Positions 9,144-17,940 of a stretch of 64,000 bases of DNA are shown piece after piece. The stretch's first letter is position 1. Every line of letters begins with the position of its first letter. The position numbers and the translations under genes are program-made. The DNA is from Rufibacter tibetensis (GTDB lineage: Bacteria > Bacteroidota > Bacteroidia > Cytophagales > Hymenobacteraceae), in assembly GCF_001310085.1 (NCBI RefSeq), contig NZ_CP012643.1, positions 1,333,001-1,397,000 on the forward strand, written 5' to 3'. The notes below the pieces were generated by a model. That model ran no database searches, was not told the DNA's origin, and saw only the letters and a list, made by a program, of their open reading frames with translations.

Positions 9144-9227
9144 TTAAAACAAACAAGAAGGAGCCTGTTGAAACCTCTGCCCAGTAGTGGGCAGAGGTTT
9201 CAACAGGCTCCTTCTTGTTTGTTTTAA
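9144..9227. terminator. Very long perfect hairpin between the beta-helix genes
   Basis: Two perfect 40-nt arms (9144-9183 and 9188-9227) are separated by a 4-nt loop GTAG. Position 7 nt after the stop codon of paralog A and T-rich outer flanks suggest a terminator, but the stem is two to three times longer than the other terminators in this window. Confidence 0.75.
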
Positions 9228-9363
9228 ACAACAGCAGATTAGAAGAAACTCCAACCTCTTAACTATAAAATATAAAAATTTTTAATATAATTACACAAAA
9301 CTATTACTTTATAATAATTTTAATATTAATTTAGAAGCATCTTATATATTAATATTTTTCATA

Positions 9364-11070
9364 GTGGAAAGCTATCCTATACAAGTTGCTTTAAATAAGT
9401 TAAAATCTCGTTTAAAACGGCTTATTACTCTCTCCTGCCTCTTTATCTTAAGCAATGTTGTTGCTTGTTGCAATGATCCTCTTTCAACCGACGGCGAGGA
9501 CCCGGAGCCCAAGCCAGAGACACCCGAGGCTGCCCCTGCCAAGGGCTACTACCTGAGCAGGGAGGGCGACGACACGAACCCGGGCACCAGGGAGAAACCC
9601 TGGCGCAGCCTGGAGAAACTCAACGGCGTAGACCTGGAGCCCGGGGAGACGGTGTACCTGGAGGGAGGGGCCACCTTCCCCGGCACCCTCATCCTCGACT
9701 TGCTGGACAGCGGCTCCAAGGGCAAGGCGGTCACCATCACCAGCTACGGGACGGGGCCGGCAACCATAGACGGCGGGGCCAAGGAGGCGGTTATCATAAA
9801 GAGCAGCTTCTTCAGGCTCAAGGGGGTAAACGCCAGGGGCGCGGGCCGCAAGGAGGGCAACACCTCCAACGGCATCGAGCTGCAGAAGGCCAGCGACGGC
9901 ACCCTGGAGCAGGTGACGGTGGAGGGCTTCCAGCACACGGGCCTTATGCTCTACAGCTGCCACAACGTTGAGGCAGTGAAGGTAGTGGCCAAAAACAACG
10001 GCTTCTGCGGGATATTCGTTACAGGCGCTTATCAGTATAAACAAGGAAGATACATTTTCCCAGACATTGACGCCGATTGCTCCAAGAACATCACATTGAG
10101 AGATTGCCTAGTGGAGAACAACGCAGGGGATCCGTCTGTAACTGATAATTCTAGTGGCAGCGGCATCCTGGTGGAGATGACGAAGGGGGCCCTGATCGAC
10201 CACTGCGTTGCCACCAACAACGGCTGGGACATGCCCCGGGGCGGCAACGGGCCTGTGGGAATTTGGACCCACTCCAGCGACAGCGTCACCATCCAGCACT
10301 GTATCAGCTACCGCAACAAGACGTCCCCGAACGGGCATGACGGCGGTGGATTTGCTTTAGACGGTGGCGTCACCAACTCGGTCATCCAGTACTGCCTCTC
10401 CTACGAGAATGAGGGGGCCGGGTATGGACTCTACCAGTGGAGTGGGGCCATGGACTGGAACAACAACACCGTCAGGTACTCTATCAGTATAAATGATGCT
10501 ATTGAAGGGAATAAAGATGGCATTGGGTACGGGAGCTTCACCTTCTGGAATGGATCTGGGGAACACAAACAATACCGTGATTGCTTTATTCATAATAATT
10601 TGATATACAATAATATTTCTCCAATTACAAGATACATAGGAGGTAACAATTTTAATTTTGGAATATATAATAATATTTTTATTGGAAGGGGTGAGATAAT
10701 AGCAGGATCTTCTCCTGGATATCGATTCATGGGAAATACCTATTGGAACTTGACTGGCAGCAGCATCTATTTTGGGGGCTATGGCAGCCTACAAGAGTGG
10801 GCCAACGCCACGGGCCAAGAAAAACTTGAGGGAAGGCTTTTAGGCACTTACGCTGATCCTTTGCTTAATGGACATCTCACAATATCCCTTACAGATCCAT
10901 ATCAAATGGGTTCCCTCTCCGGCTTCAAACTGCAACCCACTTCCCCTGTGAAAGACAAAGGCCTAGACCTGCAGACCTTATTTAAGCTCAAACTGCCCGT
11001 TCAAGACTTCTTCGGCAACCCTGCCTTCAGGGGCATCGCCCCTGAGCCTGGCATACACGAACTGGAGTAA
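9364..11070 (+). CDS. Right-handed parallel beta-helix lipoprotein, paralog B
   Basis: A 568-residue paralog of the preceding gene, with a GTG start, a different signal peptide ending VVACC (lipobox) and the same acidic linker. Residues after the linker are identical to paralog A for about 175 positions, then alternate between divergent and conserved segments. The C-terminal 190 residues are clearly different in sequence but share the frame (LQEWANATGQEKLEGRL and the ending PEPGIHE). Coordinates of the homologous blocks differ by exactly 1915 nt from 7575 to 8583, so no indels separate the copies there. Function unknown; the same alternatives apply as for paralog A. A separate terminator follows each copy, so they are probably transcribed separately. 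Confidence 0.8.
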   Translation: MESYPIQVALNKLKSRLKRLITLSCLFILSNVVACCNDPLSTDGEDPEPKPETPEAAPAKGYYLSREGDDTNPGTREKPWRSLEKLNGVDLEPGETVYLEGGATFPGTLILDLLDSGSKGKAVTITSYGTGPATIDGGAKEAVIIKSSFFRLKGVNARGAGRKEGNTSNGIELQKASDGTLEQVTVEGFQHTGLMLYSCHNVEAVKVVAKNNGFCGIFVTGAYQYKQGRYIFPDIDADCSKNITLRDCLVENNAGDPSVTDNSSGSGILVEMTKGALIDHCVATNNGWDMPRGGNGPVGIWTHSSDSVTIQHCISYRNKTSPNGHDGGGFALDGGVTNSVIQYCLSYENEGAGYGLYQWSGAMDWNNNTVRYSISINDAIEGNKDGIGYGSFTFWNGSGEHKQYRDCFIHNNLIYNNISPITRYIGGNNFNFGIYNNIFIGRGEIIAGSSPGYRFMGNTYWNLTGSSIYFGGYGSLQEWANATGQEKLEGRLLGTYADPLLNGHLTISLTDPYQMGSLSGFKLQPTSPVKDKGLDLQTLFKLKLPVQDFFGNPAFRGIAPEPGIHELE

Positions 11071-11177
11071 AAGAAGCTAAAAAATAAGAACAGCCCTAAC
11101 AGCAATCTACAACGAAGAATCAACTCTTGACCTTCAACCTTCTCCTATCAGGAGATTAAAACACAAACAACACCTAA

Positions 11178-11220
11178 CAAAGAGGGACAATAAGAACTTT
11201 GTTTTTATTGCCCCTCTTTG
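11178..11220 (+). terminator. Terminator after beta-helix paralog B
   Basis: CAAAGAGGGACAATAA (11178-11193) pairs with the complement at 11205-11220 with a single mismatch. The arm ends in TTTG, which may also serve as the -33 element of the arsR promoter. Confidence 0.6.
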
Positions 11221-11236
11221 TTTCCATAAAATATCC

Positions 11237-11252
11237 ATCGTAATTTTACGAT
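11237..11252. promoter_or_regulatory. ArsR operator 1, overlapping the predicted -7 element
   Basis: Perfect palindrome ATCGTAA-TT-TTACGAT, 19 nt before the arsR start codon. It contains TAATTTTA, one mismatch from TAnnTTTG, and TTTG at 11217-11220 sits 20 nt upstream as a possible -33. Bound repressor would therefore cover the core promoter. A near copy occurs at 11622-11637. Confidence 0.7.
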
Positions 11253-11270
11253 AATCTAATACGCTATAGC

Positions 11271-11603
11271 ATGGGAGTCACTAAAACACAAGCTTTCACT
11301 CAAAGCCAAAACCAGTTAGCCGCATACGCGAAAGCCTTGGCGCATCCGGCACGGATTGCTATTCTTCAGCACTTGCTTAAGAAGCAAACGTGTATCTGTG
11401 GAGATCTGGTAGACGAACTTCCTTTAGCCCAGGCAACGGTATCGCAGCATTTAAAGGAATTAAAGGCTGTGGGATTGATCAAAGGCACCGTGGAGGGTAC
11501 AAGTGTCTGCTACTGTATTGACAAACATAAGTGGGAAGAGGTTAGAGACATTTTCTTCCACCTGTTCTCCAGGCCCATTTCCTGCCAGGACAACTGCTGC
11601 TAA
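11271..11603 (+). CDS. arsR: ArsR arsenic-responsive repressor
   Basis: A 110-residue ArsR/SmtB repressor. The winged helix-turn-helix spans about residues 25-80, with the recognition helix in [16 protein letters not shown]. Cysteines in TCICGDL (near 41-43), in SVCYC and in the C-terminal CQDNCC could bind As(III) or Sb(III), releasing the operator. It is the first gene of an arsenic operon with a DUF6428 gene and acr3 downstream, a common set in Bacteroidota. Autoregulation is supported by the palindrome over its own promoter. Confidence 0.9.
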   Translation: MGVTKTQAFTQSQNQLAAYAKALAHPARIAILQHLLKKQTCICGDLVDELPLAQATVSQHLKELKAVGLIKGTVEGTSVCYCIDKHKWEEVRDIFFHLFSRPISCQDNCC

Positions 11604-11621
11604 TAAAATTTGCTCTTATTT

Positions 11622-11637
11622 ATCGTAAAATTACAAT
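11622..11637. promoter_or_regulatory. ArsR operator 2
   Basis: ATCGTAA-AA-TTACAAT differs from operator 1 by one arm base and the two spacer bases. It fills the 37-nt gap between arsR and the DUF6428 gene and ends only 3 nt before the ATG, so bound ArsR could block a second promoter or elongation. Confidence 0.6.
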
Positions 11638-11640
11638 CAT

Positions 11641-12213
11641 ATGAACCATACAAATCTTTTGAACTGGCAAGCTTTCAAAACAGAGCTGCTTCAACATCCA
11701 GAGCTTCCGCTCCAGTTTCAATATGCCCAGGACAAATGGGTAGATGCCTCCTATCACATCACTGAGATCAAGCAAGCTCCTATTGTTTCAGTAGATTGTG
11801 GTGGCCAAATGAACAGTTGGACTGAGATCATTGTACAGTTGTGGGAGCCTGGCCAGAAAGAGAGTGAGCAGCCAATGGCTGTAAAGAAAGCACTCTCTAT
11901 TATAAATGTGGTGGAGAAGGTGCTTCCGCTGAACCCGCTGGGGGTGGTGAAGATAGAATTTGGAAATTCTCAGTTTGACACGCGCCAAATGTACCCGTCA
12001 GAATTCACTCTGTCAGGAGGTAATCTGATTGTGAACCTGGCTCCAGACGCAACGCAATGCAAGGCCATTGAACGAGGCGGCAGCTGTGGCACTACCTCTT
12101 CTGGCGAAGAATGCTGTGCTCCTGCCCCAGCTTCGGAGAAGAAGAAAGTGCAATTGGTAGAATTGACCACTTTCCAAGGAGATGCCTGCACGCCGGGCTC
12201 AGGATGCTGCTAA
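11641..12213 (+). CDS. DUF6428 family protein of arsenic operons
   Basis: A 190-residue cytoplasmic protein with no signal peptide. The body is a small mixed alpha/beta domain (to about residue 135), followed by a Cys-rich tail with CGTT, ECCAP and CTPGSGCC at the end. Proteins of this family sit next to arsR and acr3 in many Bacteroidota; their biochemical role is not established. The vicinal cysteines suggest that it could bind As(III) as a chaperone or buffer, but that is inference. It lies in the arsenic operon between two parts that can be regulated separately by the two operators. Confidence 0.8.
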   Translation: MNHTNLLNWQAFKTELLQHPELPLQFQYAQDKWVDASYHITEIKQAPIVSVDCGGQMNSWTEIIVQLWEPGQKESEQPMAVKKALSIINVVEKVLPLNPLGVVKIEFGNSQFDTRQMYPSEFTLSGGNLIVNLAPDATQCKAIERGGSCGTTSSGEECCAPAPASEKKKVQLVELTTFQGDACTPGSGCC

Positions 12214-12264
12214 CCTACTTCCGCTTATAATCTGCTTTCACCAAATCACCCTTTAAACTACTTT

Positions 12265-13044
12265 ATGAGAATTGCCCTTTTCTCCGATATCCATGCCAAC
12301 CTTCCCGCTTTGGAAGCGGTTTTGGCGAACATGGAGACACAACAGCTGGATGCCATTTACTGCCTCGGAGACTTGGTAGGGTATGCGCCCTGGCCCAATG
12401 AGGTGGTGGCCGAAATCAGGAAAAGAAGGATTCCTACCATTGCGGGCAATTATGACGAAGGCGTGGGTCTGTGGAGTCCAAACTGCGGATGCGCCTACAA
12501 AACTGACACTGAAAAAGATTTAGGGCAACAATCTATTGACTTCACCAACAACGTAGTCACTGAAGAAACCCGCAAGTACCTGCGCATGCTCCCGCGCCAA
12601 CTGCGTCTCACCTTCATGGACGGATCAAAGGAAGAGAATAAGATAGAGCTTCTCCTGGTACACGGCAGCCCCCGCAAAATAAACGAATACCTTTTTGAAG
12701 ATCGGCCAGAGAAAAGCTTCCTGAAGATGATGGAAGAAGCCAATGCCGACCTCCTCTTCTTCGGGCACACCCACAAGCCATACCACCGGGCTATGCCCTA
12801 CGAGCACGAGGGTCAAACCAGATACCGGCACGCCATTAACATCGGATCAGTAGGCAAACCCAAAGACGGTGACCCCCGGACGGGCTATGTGGTGGTGGAA
12901 CTGACTCCGGAAAGCAGCCTCACCCAGAAAGATAGCATCAAGGTAGAATTCATTCGGGTACCCTACGATGTGGAGACAGCAGCCCAAGCGGTAGAAGCAA
13001 GCCCATTACCAAACGAGTTTGCCCAAATGTTGCGCACTGCTTAA
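12265..13044 (+). CDS. Calcineurin-like metallophosphoesterase in the arsenic operon
   Basis: A 259-residue cytoplasmic phosphoesterase. Dimetal-site motifs are complete: SDIHAN (about 7-12), LGDLVGY (about 36), GNYD in place of GNHD (about 63), LVHGSP (His ligand) and FFGHTH (GHxH). The family includes YfcE-type phosphodiesterases; the substrate cannot be read from sequence. It starts 51 nt after the DUF6428 gene and precedes acr3, where Bacteroidota operons usually have an ArsC/low-molecular-weight phosphatase. A CGCAY segment after the GNYD motif adds two cysteines. A role in arsenic metabolism is inferred from position only. Confidence 0.85.
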   Translation: MRIALFSDIHANLPALEAVLANMETQQLDAIYCLGDLVGYAPWPNEVVAEIRKRRIPTIAGNYDEGVGLWSPNCGCAYKTDTEKDLGQQSIDFTNNVVTEETRKYLRMLPRQLRLTFMDGSKEENKIELLLVHGSPRKINEYLFEDRPEKSFLKMMEEANADLLFFGHTHKPYHRAMPYEHEGQTRYRHAINIGSVGKPKDGDPRTGYVVVELTPESSLTQKDSIKVEFIRVPYDVETAAQAVEASPLPNEFAQMLRTA

Positions 13045-13100
13045 ACAAGAAGGACCGTGGTATTACTGCTTTTACGCAAGGGCACCGCTACTTCTTGTTT
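13043..13100 (+). terminator. Possible hairpin between metallophosphoesterase and acr3
   Basis: AAACAAGAAG (13043-13052) pairs with CTTCTTGTTT (13091-13100) across a 38-nt loop. It could attenuate read-through into acr3, whose start is about 100 nt further on. No T run beyond the arm. Confidence 0.35.
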
Positions 13101-13197
13101 TGCGCTTATTTATTCAAAAACAGCCAGAAAATGAAGGTTGCAGTTTCATTTAAAGACTGCCCTGAAAAGGCTATTCAATTTTAACTCTTGCAAGAGT

Positions 13198-14298
13198 ATG
13201 AGTCAATGTACTGTAGATAAAAGGAAAAGGCTTTCCACGCTGGACCGTTTTCTTACCGTTTGGATCTTTGTAGCCATGGGAGCCGGCGTGCTACTAGGCT
13301 ATCTTTACCCCGGCACCGAGGGCTTTATCAATTCATTTCAGGTGGGCACCGTGAATGTACCCATTGCCATTGGATTGATTCTGATGATGTACCCGCCATT
13401 GGCCAAGGTGAAGTATGCCCAATTAGGGCGGGTTTTCCAGAACATCAAAGTAATCACCCTTTCCTTGGTGTTGAACTGGATCATTGGCCCTGTTTTAATG
13501 TTTCTGCTGGCCATTATCTTCCTGCGGGATTATCCGGAGTACATGATTGGGATAATCTTGATAGGTTTGGCCCGTTGCATTGCCATGGTACTGGTCTGGA
13601 ATGAATTGGCTGAAGGTGATCGCGAGTATGCTGCTGGTTTGGTAGCCTTCAACAGTATTTTTCAGGTGCTCTTTTACAGCGTCTTTGCCTACGTGTTCAT
13701 CACCATTTTGCCCACTTGGTTTGGCCTGGAGGGAAAGGTGGTGGACATTAGCATGGGCGCCATTGCCGAGAGCGTGGGAATCTACCTGGGCATTCCCTTT
13801 TTGCTGGGCTTTGTCTCCAGCTTTCTTTTGCGCCGCCTGAAGGGGGATGAATGGTATCAGACGGTTTTCATCCCGGCCATCAGCCCCATCACTTTGATAG
13901 CTCTCCTTTTTACCATCGTGGTGATGTTCAGTTTGAAAGGCAATCTCATTGTGCAGATCCCTATGGATGTGGTCCGGATTGCTATTCCGCTGGTGATTTA
14001 CTTTGCTATTATGTTTGTAGTGAGTATTTACCTTGGCAAAGCGCTGGGAGCAAATTATGCCCAAAATGCTTCAGTAGCTTTTACGGCTACGGGCAACAAC
14101 TTTGAACTGGCTATTGCAGTGGCAATTGGCGTGTTTGGTCTTAACTCGGGACAAGCCTTTGCCGGGGTAGTGGGGCCCCTCATTGAGGTACCAGCTTTGA
14201 TAGGCTTAGTGAACCTGGCATATTGGTTCCGGAGGAAATATTACGGCACTGAACCGCTGTTGACCTCTTCTCCTAAAATAGAAGAGGCTAAGCTTTAA
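13198..14298 (+). CDS. acr3: Acr3-type arsenite efflux pump
   Basis: A 366-residue inner-membrane carrier with about ten hydrophobic segments, exporting As(III) with the proton gradient. The conserved Cys of the fourth membrane segment is present in [14 protein letters not shown], and a membrane Glu in [11 protein letters not shown] matches the family. Length fits Acr3. I chose the ATG at 13198 ([19 protein letters not shown]); a TTG at 13138 would add 20 residues not typical of the family. Last gene of the arsenic operon; the 153-nt gap before it contains a possible hairpin. Confidence 0.92.
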   Translation: MSQCTVDKRKRLSTLDRFLTVWIFVAMGAGVLLGYLYPGTEGFINSFQVGTVNVPIAIGLILMMYPPLAKVKYAQLGRVFQNIKVITLSLVLNWIIGPVLMFLLAIIFLRDYPEYMIGIILIGLARCIAMVLVWNELAEGDREYAAGLVAFNSIFQVLFYSVFAYVFITILPTWFGLEGKVVDISMGAIAESVGIYLGIPFLLGFVSSFLLRRLKGDEWYQTVFIPAISPITLIALLFTIVVMFSLKGNLIVQIPMDVVRIAIPLVIYFAIMFVVSIYLGKALGANYAQNASVAFTATGNNFELAIAVAIGVFGLNSGQAFAGVVGPLIEVPALIGLVNLAYWFRRKYYGTEPLLTSSPKIEEAKL

Positions 14299-14763
14299 GA
14301 CCCGAAAATATTCACTAAGCTAACCACGTCTAGCCACCCCATTTATATTGTGTTTGCTATTTAATATAAAAGCCCTGCTTCCAATAAGCAGGGCTTTTCT
14401 TATTCTATTTATGCGAAAAGAGAATGGGTCCACCTCTTCTAGTATTTACTCCAACCTGTTGAGAAGAAAGACCAAGGACAAACCGTTCCCTCAAAAAAAT
14501 ATCTCTGCTGAGCATTTCTCCTATAATTATTCAGAGGCATCTCCCATATTTTAAGCCAGGAGGGTTCACCATAACCAACCTCAAAAAAAACGTTATAACT
14601 GCTTGCCCCACTAGAACAGCTTCAGTGTCCCTTACAACTAGTTAACATTTTATAAAACCCAAGATGAGTTTCTATTAATATTTAATAAATTTTGCAATCA
14701 TAAATAATTTTATTAATATTTATTAAAAGAAAGTTTATGTAACACCTCCAAATCTCACCCCCT
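14299..14763. other. Intergenic region between acr3 and the GHL10-type gene
   Basis: Holds one strong terminator (14368-14398) and then AT-rich spacer. A 68-codon frame at 14348-14554 covers the terminator hairpin and has no protein-like features. The last 120 nt before 14764 are very A+T-rich and probably contain the promoter, but no exact TAnnTTTG element stands out. Confidence 0.6.
14368..14402 (+). terminator. Terminator of the arsenic operon
   Basis: AAAAGCCCTGCTT (14368-14380) pairs perfectly with AAGCAGGGCTTTT (14386-14398). Confidence 0.85.
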
Positions 14764-17751
14764 ATGAGTAAAAATCTACTTTCCCTCCTCCTCTTCCTTT
14801 TTCTCTCCCAATTAGCGCAGGCGCAGGCTCCAAAACGGGAGTTCAGAGGTGCCTGGATCGCAACCTATGCCAACATTGACTGGCCTAATCGCAGCCAGAC
14901 TCCAACCCAGCAAAGAGCAGCACTGATCTCCATCCTGGATCACCACAAAGCCACTGGGCTAAATGCCATCTTTCTGCAGGTAAGAAGCCAGAGTGATGCC
15001 CTATACCAAAGTGAGCTTGAACCTATTTCCGCTGATTTAACTGGTGTCCAGGGCAGAAACTCAGGTTGGGATCCCTTGCAATTTGCCATTGAAGAATGCC
15101 ACAAACGCGGCATGGAACTGCACGCCTGGATCAACCCATACCGGGCAATTGCCAATGTGAGCCAGCTGCCAAACTTTGCCCCAACCCACGTAGCCAGACA
15201 ACATCCTGAATGGCTCATAGCCACTGGCAACCTTCGCACCCTTGATCCCGGCATTCCCCAAGTCCGCAACTACATCATGACCGTGATTGCCGATATCGTG
15301 AAACGCTATGACGTAGACGGCATCCACTTTGATGACTATTTCTACCCCAACGCGGCTTTCAACGATGATGCTACCTACGCAGAATATTCGCGCGGCATTA
15401 CCGACCGGGGTGACTGGCGCCGCGACAACGTCAACCTGCTCATCAAACGGGTGAACGACACTATCAACGAGATGAAGCCATGGGTGAAGTTTGGGGTGTC
15501 TCCTTCTGGCATCTACCGGAACAGCACCAATCCATTGCTCGGCACCAACACCAGTGGTTTGCAGCACTATGTTTCGCTTTATGCTGATTCACGCAAGTGG
15601 CTCCAGGAAGGTTGGATAGACTACCTGGCTCCGCAGGTATACTGGTTCATGGGCCAAAGGGGAGCTGATTACAGCCTGGTTGTGCCTTGGTGGAACGATA
15701 ATGCCTATGGACGTCATATGTACATTGGCCTGGCAGGCTATAAGGTGAATGACCCGGCACAAGGAGCCTCTTGGGCAAATCCTTCCCAAATCCCGAACGA
15801 AATCAGGTTGAACCGTTCCTTAAGCAACATACAGGGACAAGCGGTTTACAATACCAACAGCCTGCGCAGCACCTCTAAACTTGGTTTCAGAGATTCTTTG
15901 CGCACTAACTTCTACTCTAAACCAGCTCTGTTACCCACTATGCCGTGGAAAGACAATACACCTCCTGCAGTACCAAGTGGTTTGCATGCCACTAAAACCA
16001 CTGCAGATTCTGTGCTGCTCACCTGGGAGGCAGCTGGCGCAGCAGCCAATGAATTAGACAAAATCTCCAGATATGCGGTATACAGATCAGAAAGCCAGGT
16101 AATTGACATCAGCACTACTACCAATCTTATCGCTGTTACCAATACCGCCGCCAACTCCTTTAGAGACAAGGTGTCTGATGCGTCTAAAACCTACTATTAC
16201 ATAATCACGGCGCTGGATCGGTTCCACAATGAAAGTGCTCCTTCCAACATCAGTGACTACAATGCTCCGGTTATCGCTTGTTCGGGCAATCAGGTATTGA
16301 CTTTATCGCCTTCCTGCACCACCCTGTTACCAGATTATACAACCCTGGTTTCTGTAACAGATGATGTTTCCAGCGCAGACGCCATTACCTTAACCCAAAG
16401 TCCGGCTGCTGGGGCTCCTGTGTTTGGTGTAGGCGATCTTTCTATTACCATCACTGCCACTGATGCCTCTGGCAGAACTTCATCCTGCTCTTTCACTGTA
16501 CAGAAAAAAGACGTAACCCCTCCATCGTTTACGTTGGCGGTAAGTCAAAATGTAGCGTTGCAGGCCGACTGCGAGGTGGAAGTGCCTGATTTCATCACAG
16601 GTTTAACTGGGGAAGATTTATGTGGTCAGATCACCTTCACTCAAAGTCCGGTGGCCGGCTCCATGATCTCTTCAAGCCACGGCCAGAAGCACATTGTCAC
16701 CGTAACGGCCCATGATGGAAACGGCAACTCCACAGAGAGAACAGTTACCTTGAATGCCCTGGACAACATGCCTCCAGTGCTGCTCACCCAGAACATTACC
16801 CGTACCTTGTCCGGAGGAACCGTCACCGTTTCAGCTTCTGAGGTAAACAACGGCTCCTATGACAACTGCGCCTTAGACCTGAACAGCTTCGCCTTGTCAC
16901 AAAGCACCTTCACCTGCGCTAACATTGGGGCCAATACGGTCACCTTCACCGGCAAAGATGCGGCGGGCAATGAAGCCAGTGTATCGGCTACTGTTACCAT
17001 TGTGGGAGCCATTCCGGCACCAAGCATTCAGGTAAGCAAAGCAGACCAAACCTTTACTGGTTTACCTGACAACTCTCTTGCGTTGGGCTACGGCGCACAC
17101 CAAGTGACGTTAATAGCTTCTAACAGTACTTCAGGAGAGGGCAGCACTTTATACTCCTGGTCACCAGTTGCGGGCTTGAGCACTACTACTTCCGGCACCA
17201 CCGTCTTCACCCCTCAAACCGCCGGTACGTACACGTTCACGGTGAAAGCAACCAATGAATACGGTTGTTCAGAAACAGCTCAGGTCACAGTACACGTCTT
17301 AGATGTGCGTTGCGGTGACAAGGGGGACAAAGTACTGGTATGCCAATCTACCGGCAGTACTTCCAACGCCACTACCCCGCTTTGCATCTCTCCAAATGCT
17401 GTCCCAGCCCACCTGAAAAATGGCGGCAGATTAGGCGCATGCAAAGGAGAAACCATTGTTTCTTCCACTGCTGAAACTGACCTATCTACTGCTCCGGTGC
17501 TTACGGCGTACCCAAACCCGTTTGCAGACCAACTGACTGTTGACTTCATGTTGACTGCACCTGAGCAGAAAGTCTCGCTTGAACTATTTGACCTGTATGG
17601 CAAAAAGATAAGCCAGGTGTATGAAGGCCGGGCCGAGGCTTACAAAACCTACCGCTTCCCGGTAGCCACCCGCAGTTTAGCCGGCAAGTTCTATCTGGTA
17701 CGACTGGTGACCCAGGGCAAGGCCTATACCTTCAAGATTACCCGTCAATAA
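14764..17751 (+). CDS. Secreted GHL10-type glycoside hydrolase-like protein with T9SS sorting domain
   Basis: A 995-residue multidomain protein. Order: signal peptide (1-21, ending AQAQA), a DUF187/GHL10 TIM-barrel (about 24-400; FRGAWIATYANIDWP, LQVRSQSDALY, HAWINPYRA, DGIHFDDYFYP, FGVSPSGI), a fibronectin-III-like domain (about 400-500), two or three HYR-like beta domains (about 505-750), a PKD-like domain (about 755-845), a Cys-containing spacer and a C-terminal type A sorting domain (about 915-995; starts TAYPNPF, ends TFKITRQ). It should pass the Sec and type IX systems and be attached or released at the surface. The barrel family is predicted to cleave glycans; the substrate is not defined. 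The gene is monocistronic. Confidence 0.85.
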   Translation: MSKNLLSLLLFLFLSQLAQAQAPKREFRGAWIATYANIDWPNRSQTPTQQRAALISILDHHKATGLNAIFLQVRSQSDALYQSELEPISADLTGVQGRNSGWDPLQFAIEECHKRGMELHAWINPYRAIANVSQLPNFAPTHVARQHPEWLIATGNLRTLDPGIPQVRNYIMTVIADIVKRYDVDGIHFDDYFYPNAAFNDDATYAEYSRGITDRGDWRRDNVNLLIKRVNDTINEMKPWVKFGVSPSGIYRNSTNPLLGTNTSGLQHYVSLYADSRKWLQEGWIDYLAPQVYWFMGQRGADYSLVVPWWNDNAYGRHMYIGLAGYKVNDPAQGASWANPSQIPNEIRLNRSLSNIQGQAVYNTNSLRSTSKLGFRDSLRTNFYSKPALLPTMPWKDNTPPAVPSGLHATKTTADSVLLTWEAAGAAANELDKISRYAVYRSESQVIDISTTTNLIAVTNTAANSFRDKVSDASKTYYYIITALDRFHNESAPSNISDYNAPVIACSGNQVLTLSPSCTTLLPDYTTLVSVTDDVSSADAITLTQSPAAGAPVFGVGDLSITITATDASGRTSSCSFTVQKKDVTPPSFTLAVSQNVALQADCEVEVPDFITGLTGEDLCGQITFTQSPVAGSMISSSHGQKHIVTVTAHDGNGNSTERTVTLNALDNMPPVLLTQNITRTLSGGTVTVSASEVNNGSYDNCALDLNSFALSQSTFTCANIGANTVTFTGKDAAGNEASVSATVTIVGAIPAPSIQVSKADQTFTGLPDNSLALGYGAHQVTLIASNSTSGEGSTLYSWSPVAGLSTTTSGTTVFTPQTAGTYTFTVKATNEYGCSETAQVTVHVLDVRCGDKGDKVLVCQSTGSTSNATTPLCISPNAVPAHLKNGGRLGACKGETIVSSTAETDLSTAPVLTAYPNPFADQLTVDFMLTAPEQKVSLELFDLYGKKISQVYEGRAEAYKTYRFPVATRSLAGKFYLVRLVTQGKAYTFKITRQ

Positions 17752-17771
17752 ACACCTAACCTCCCCCACTT

Positions 17772-17808
17772 AAAAGGACCTGCTGCCGTTCAGCAGGTCC
17801 TTTTCTTT
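17772..17808 (+). terminator. Terminator of the GHL10-type gene
   Basis: A 14-bp perfect stem (17772-17785 with 17791-17804), loop CCGTT, followed by a T-rich stretch. Confidence 0.85.
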
Positions 17809-17880
17809 GCTAACTATGTTTTTTAGAAAGGGGATAGGTAAAATGTGTTTCAGGGATGATTATCTGAAACTACGCCATAA

Positions 17881-17917
17881 ACAGGAATCCCTGCTGACGT
17901 TCAGCAGGGGTTCCTGT
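17881..17917 (-). terminator. Terminator of the DinB gene
   Basis: A 17-bp stem (17881-17897 with 17901-17917) with one G-T wobble and a 3-nt loop, 23 nt past the minus-strand stop codon. Confidence 0.75.
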
Positions 17918-17940
17918 TTGTATAACTAACGTGTAAAGTT

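Noticed and set aside
5130-11220. Integration island with att sites at the tmRNA 3' end
   Set aside because: No second copy of the T-arm/acceptor sequence and no integrase were found, so I list only the compositional anomaly.
13131-13184. 18-codon ATG frame just before acr3 ([10 protein letters not shown]...)
   Set aside because: Too short to assess. It has no pairing or codon signal and the acr3 start is better placed at 13198.
14348-14554. 68-codon plus-strand frame after acr3
   Set aside because: It contains the arsenic-operon terminator hairpin and no recognisable domain.
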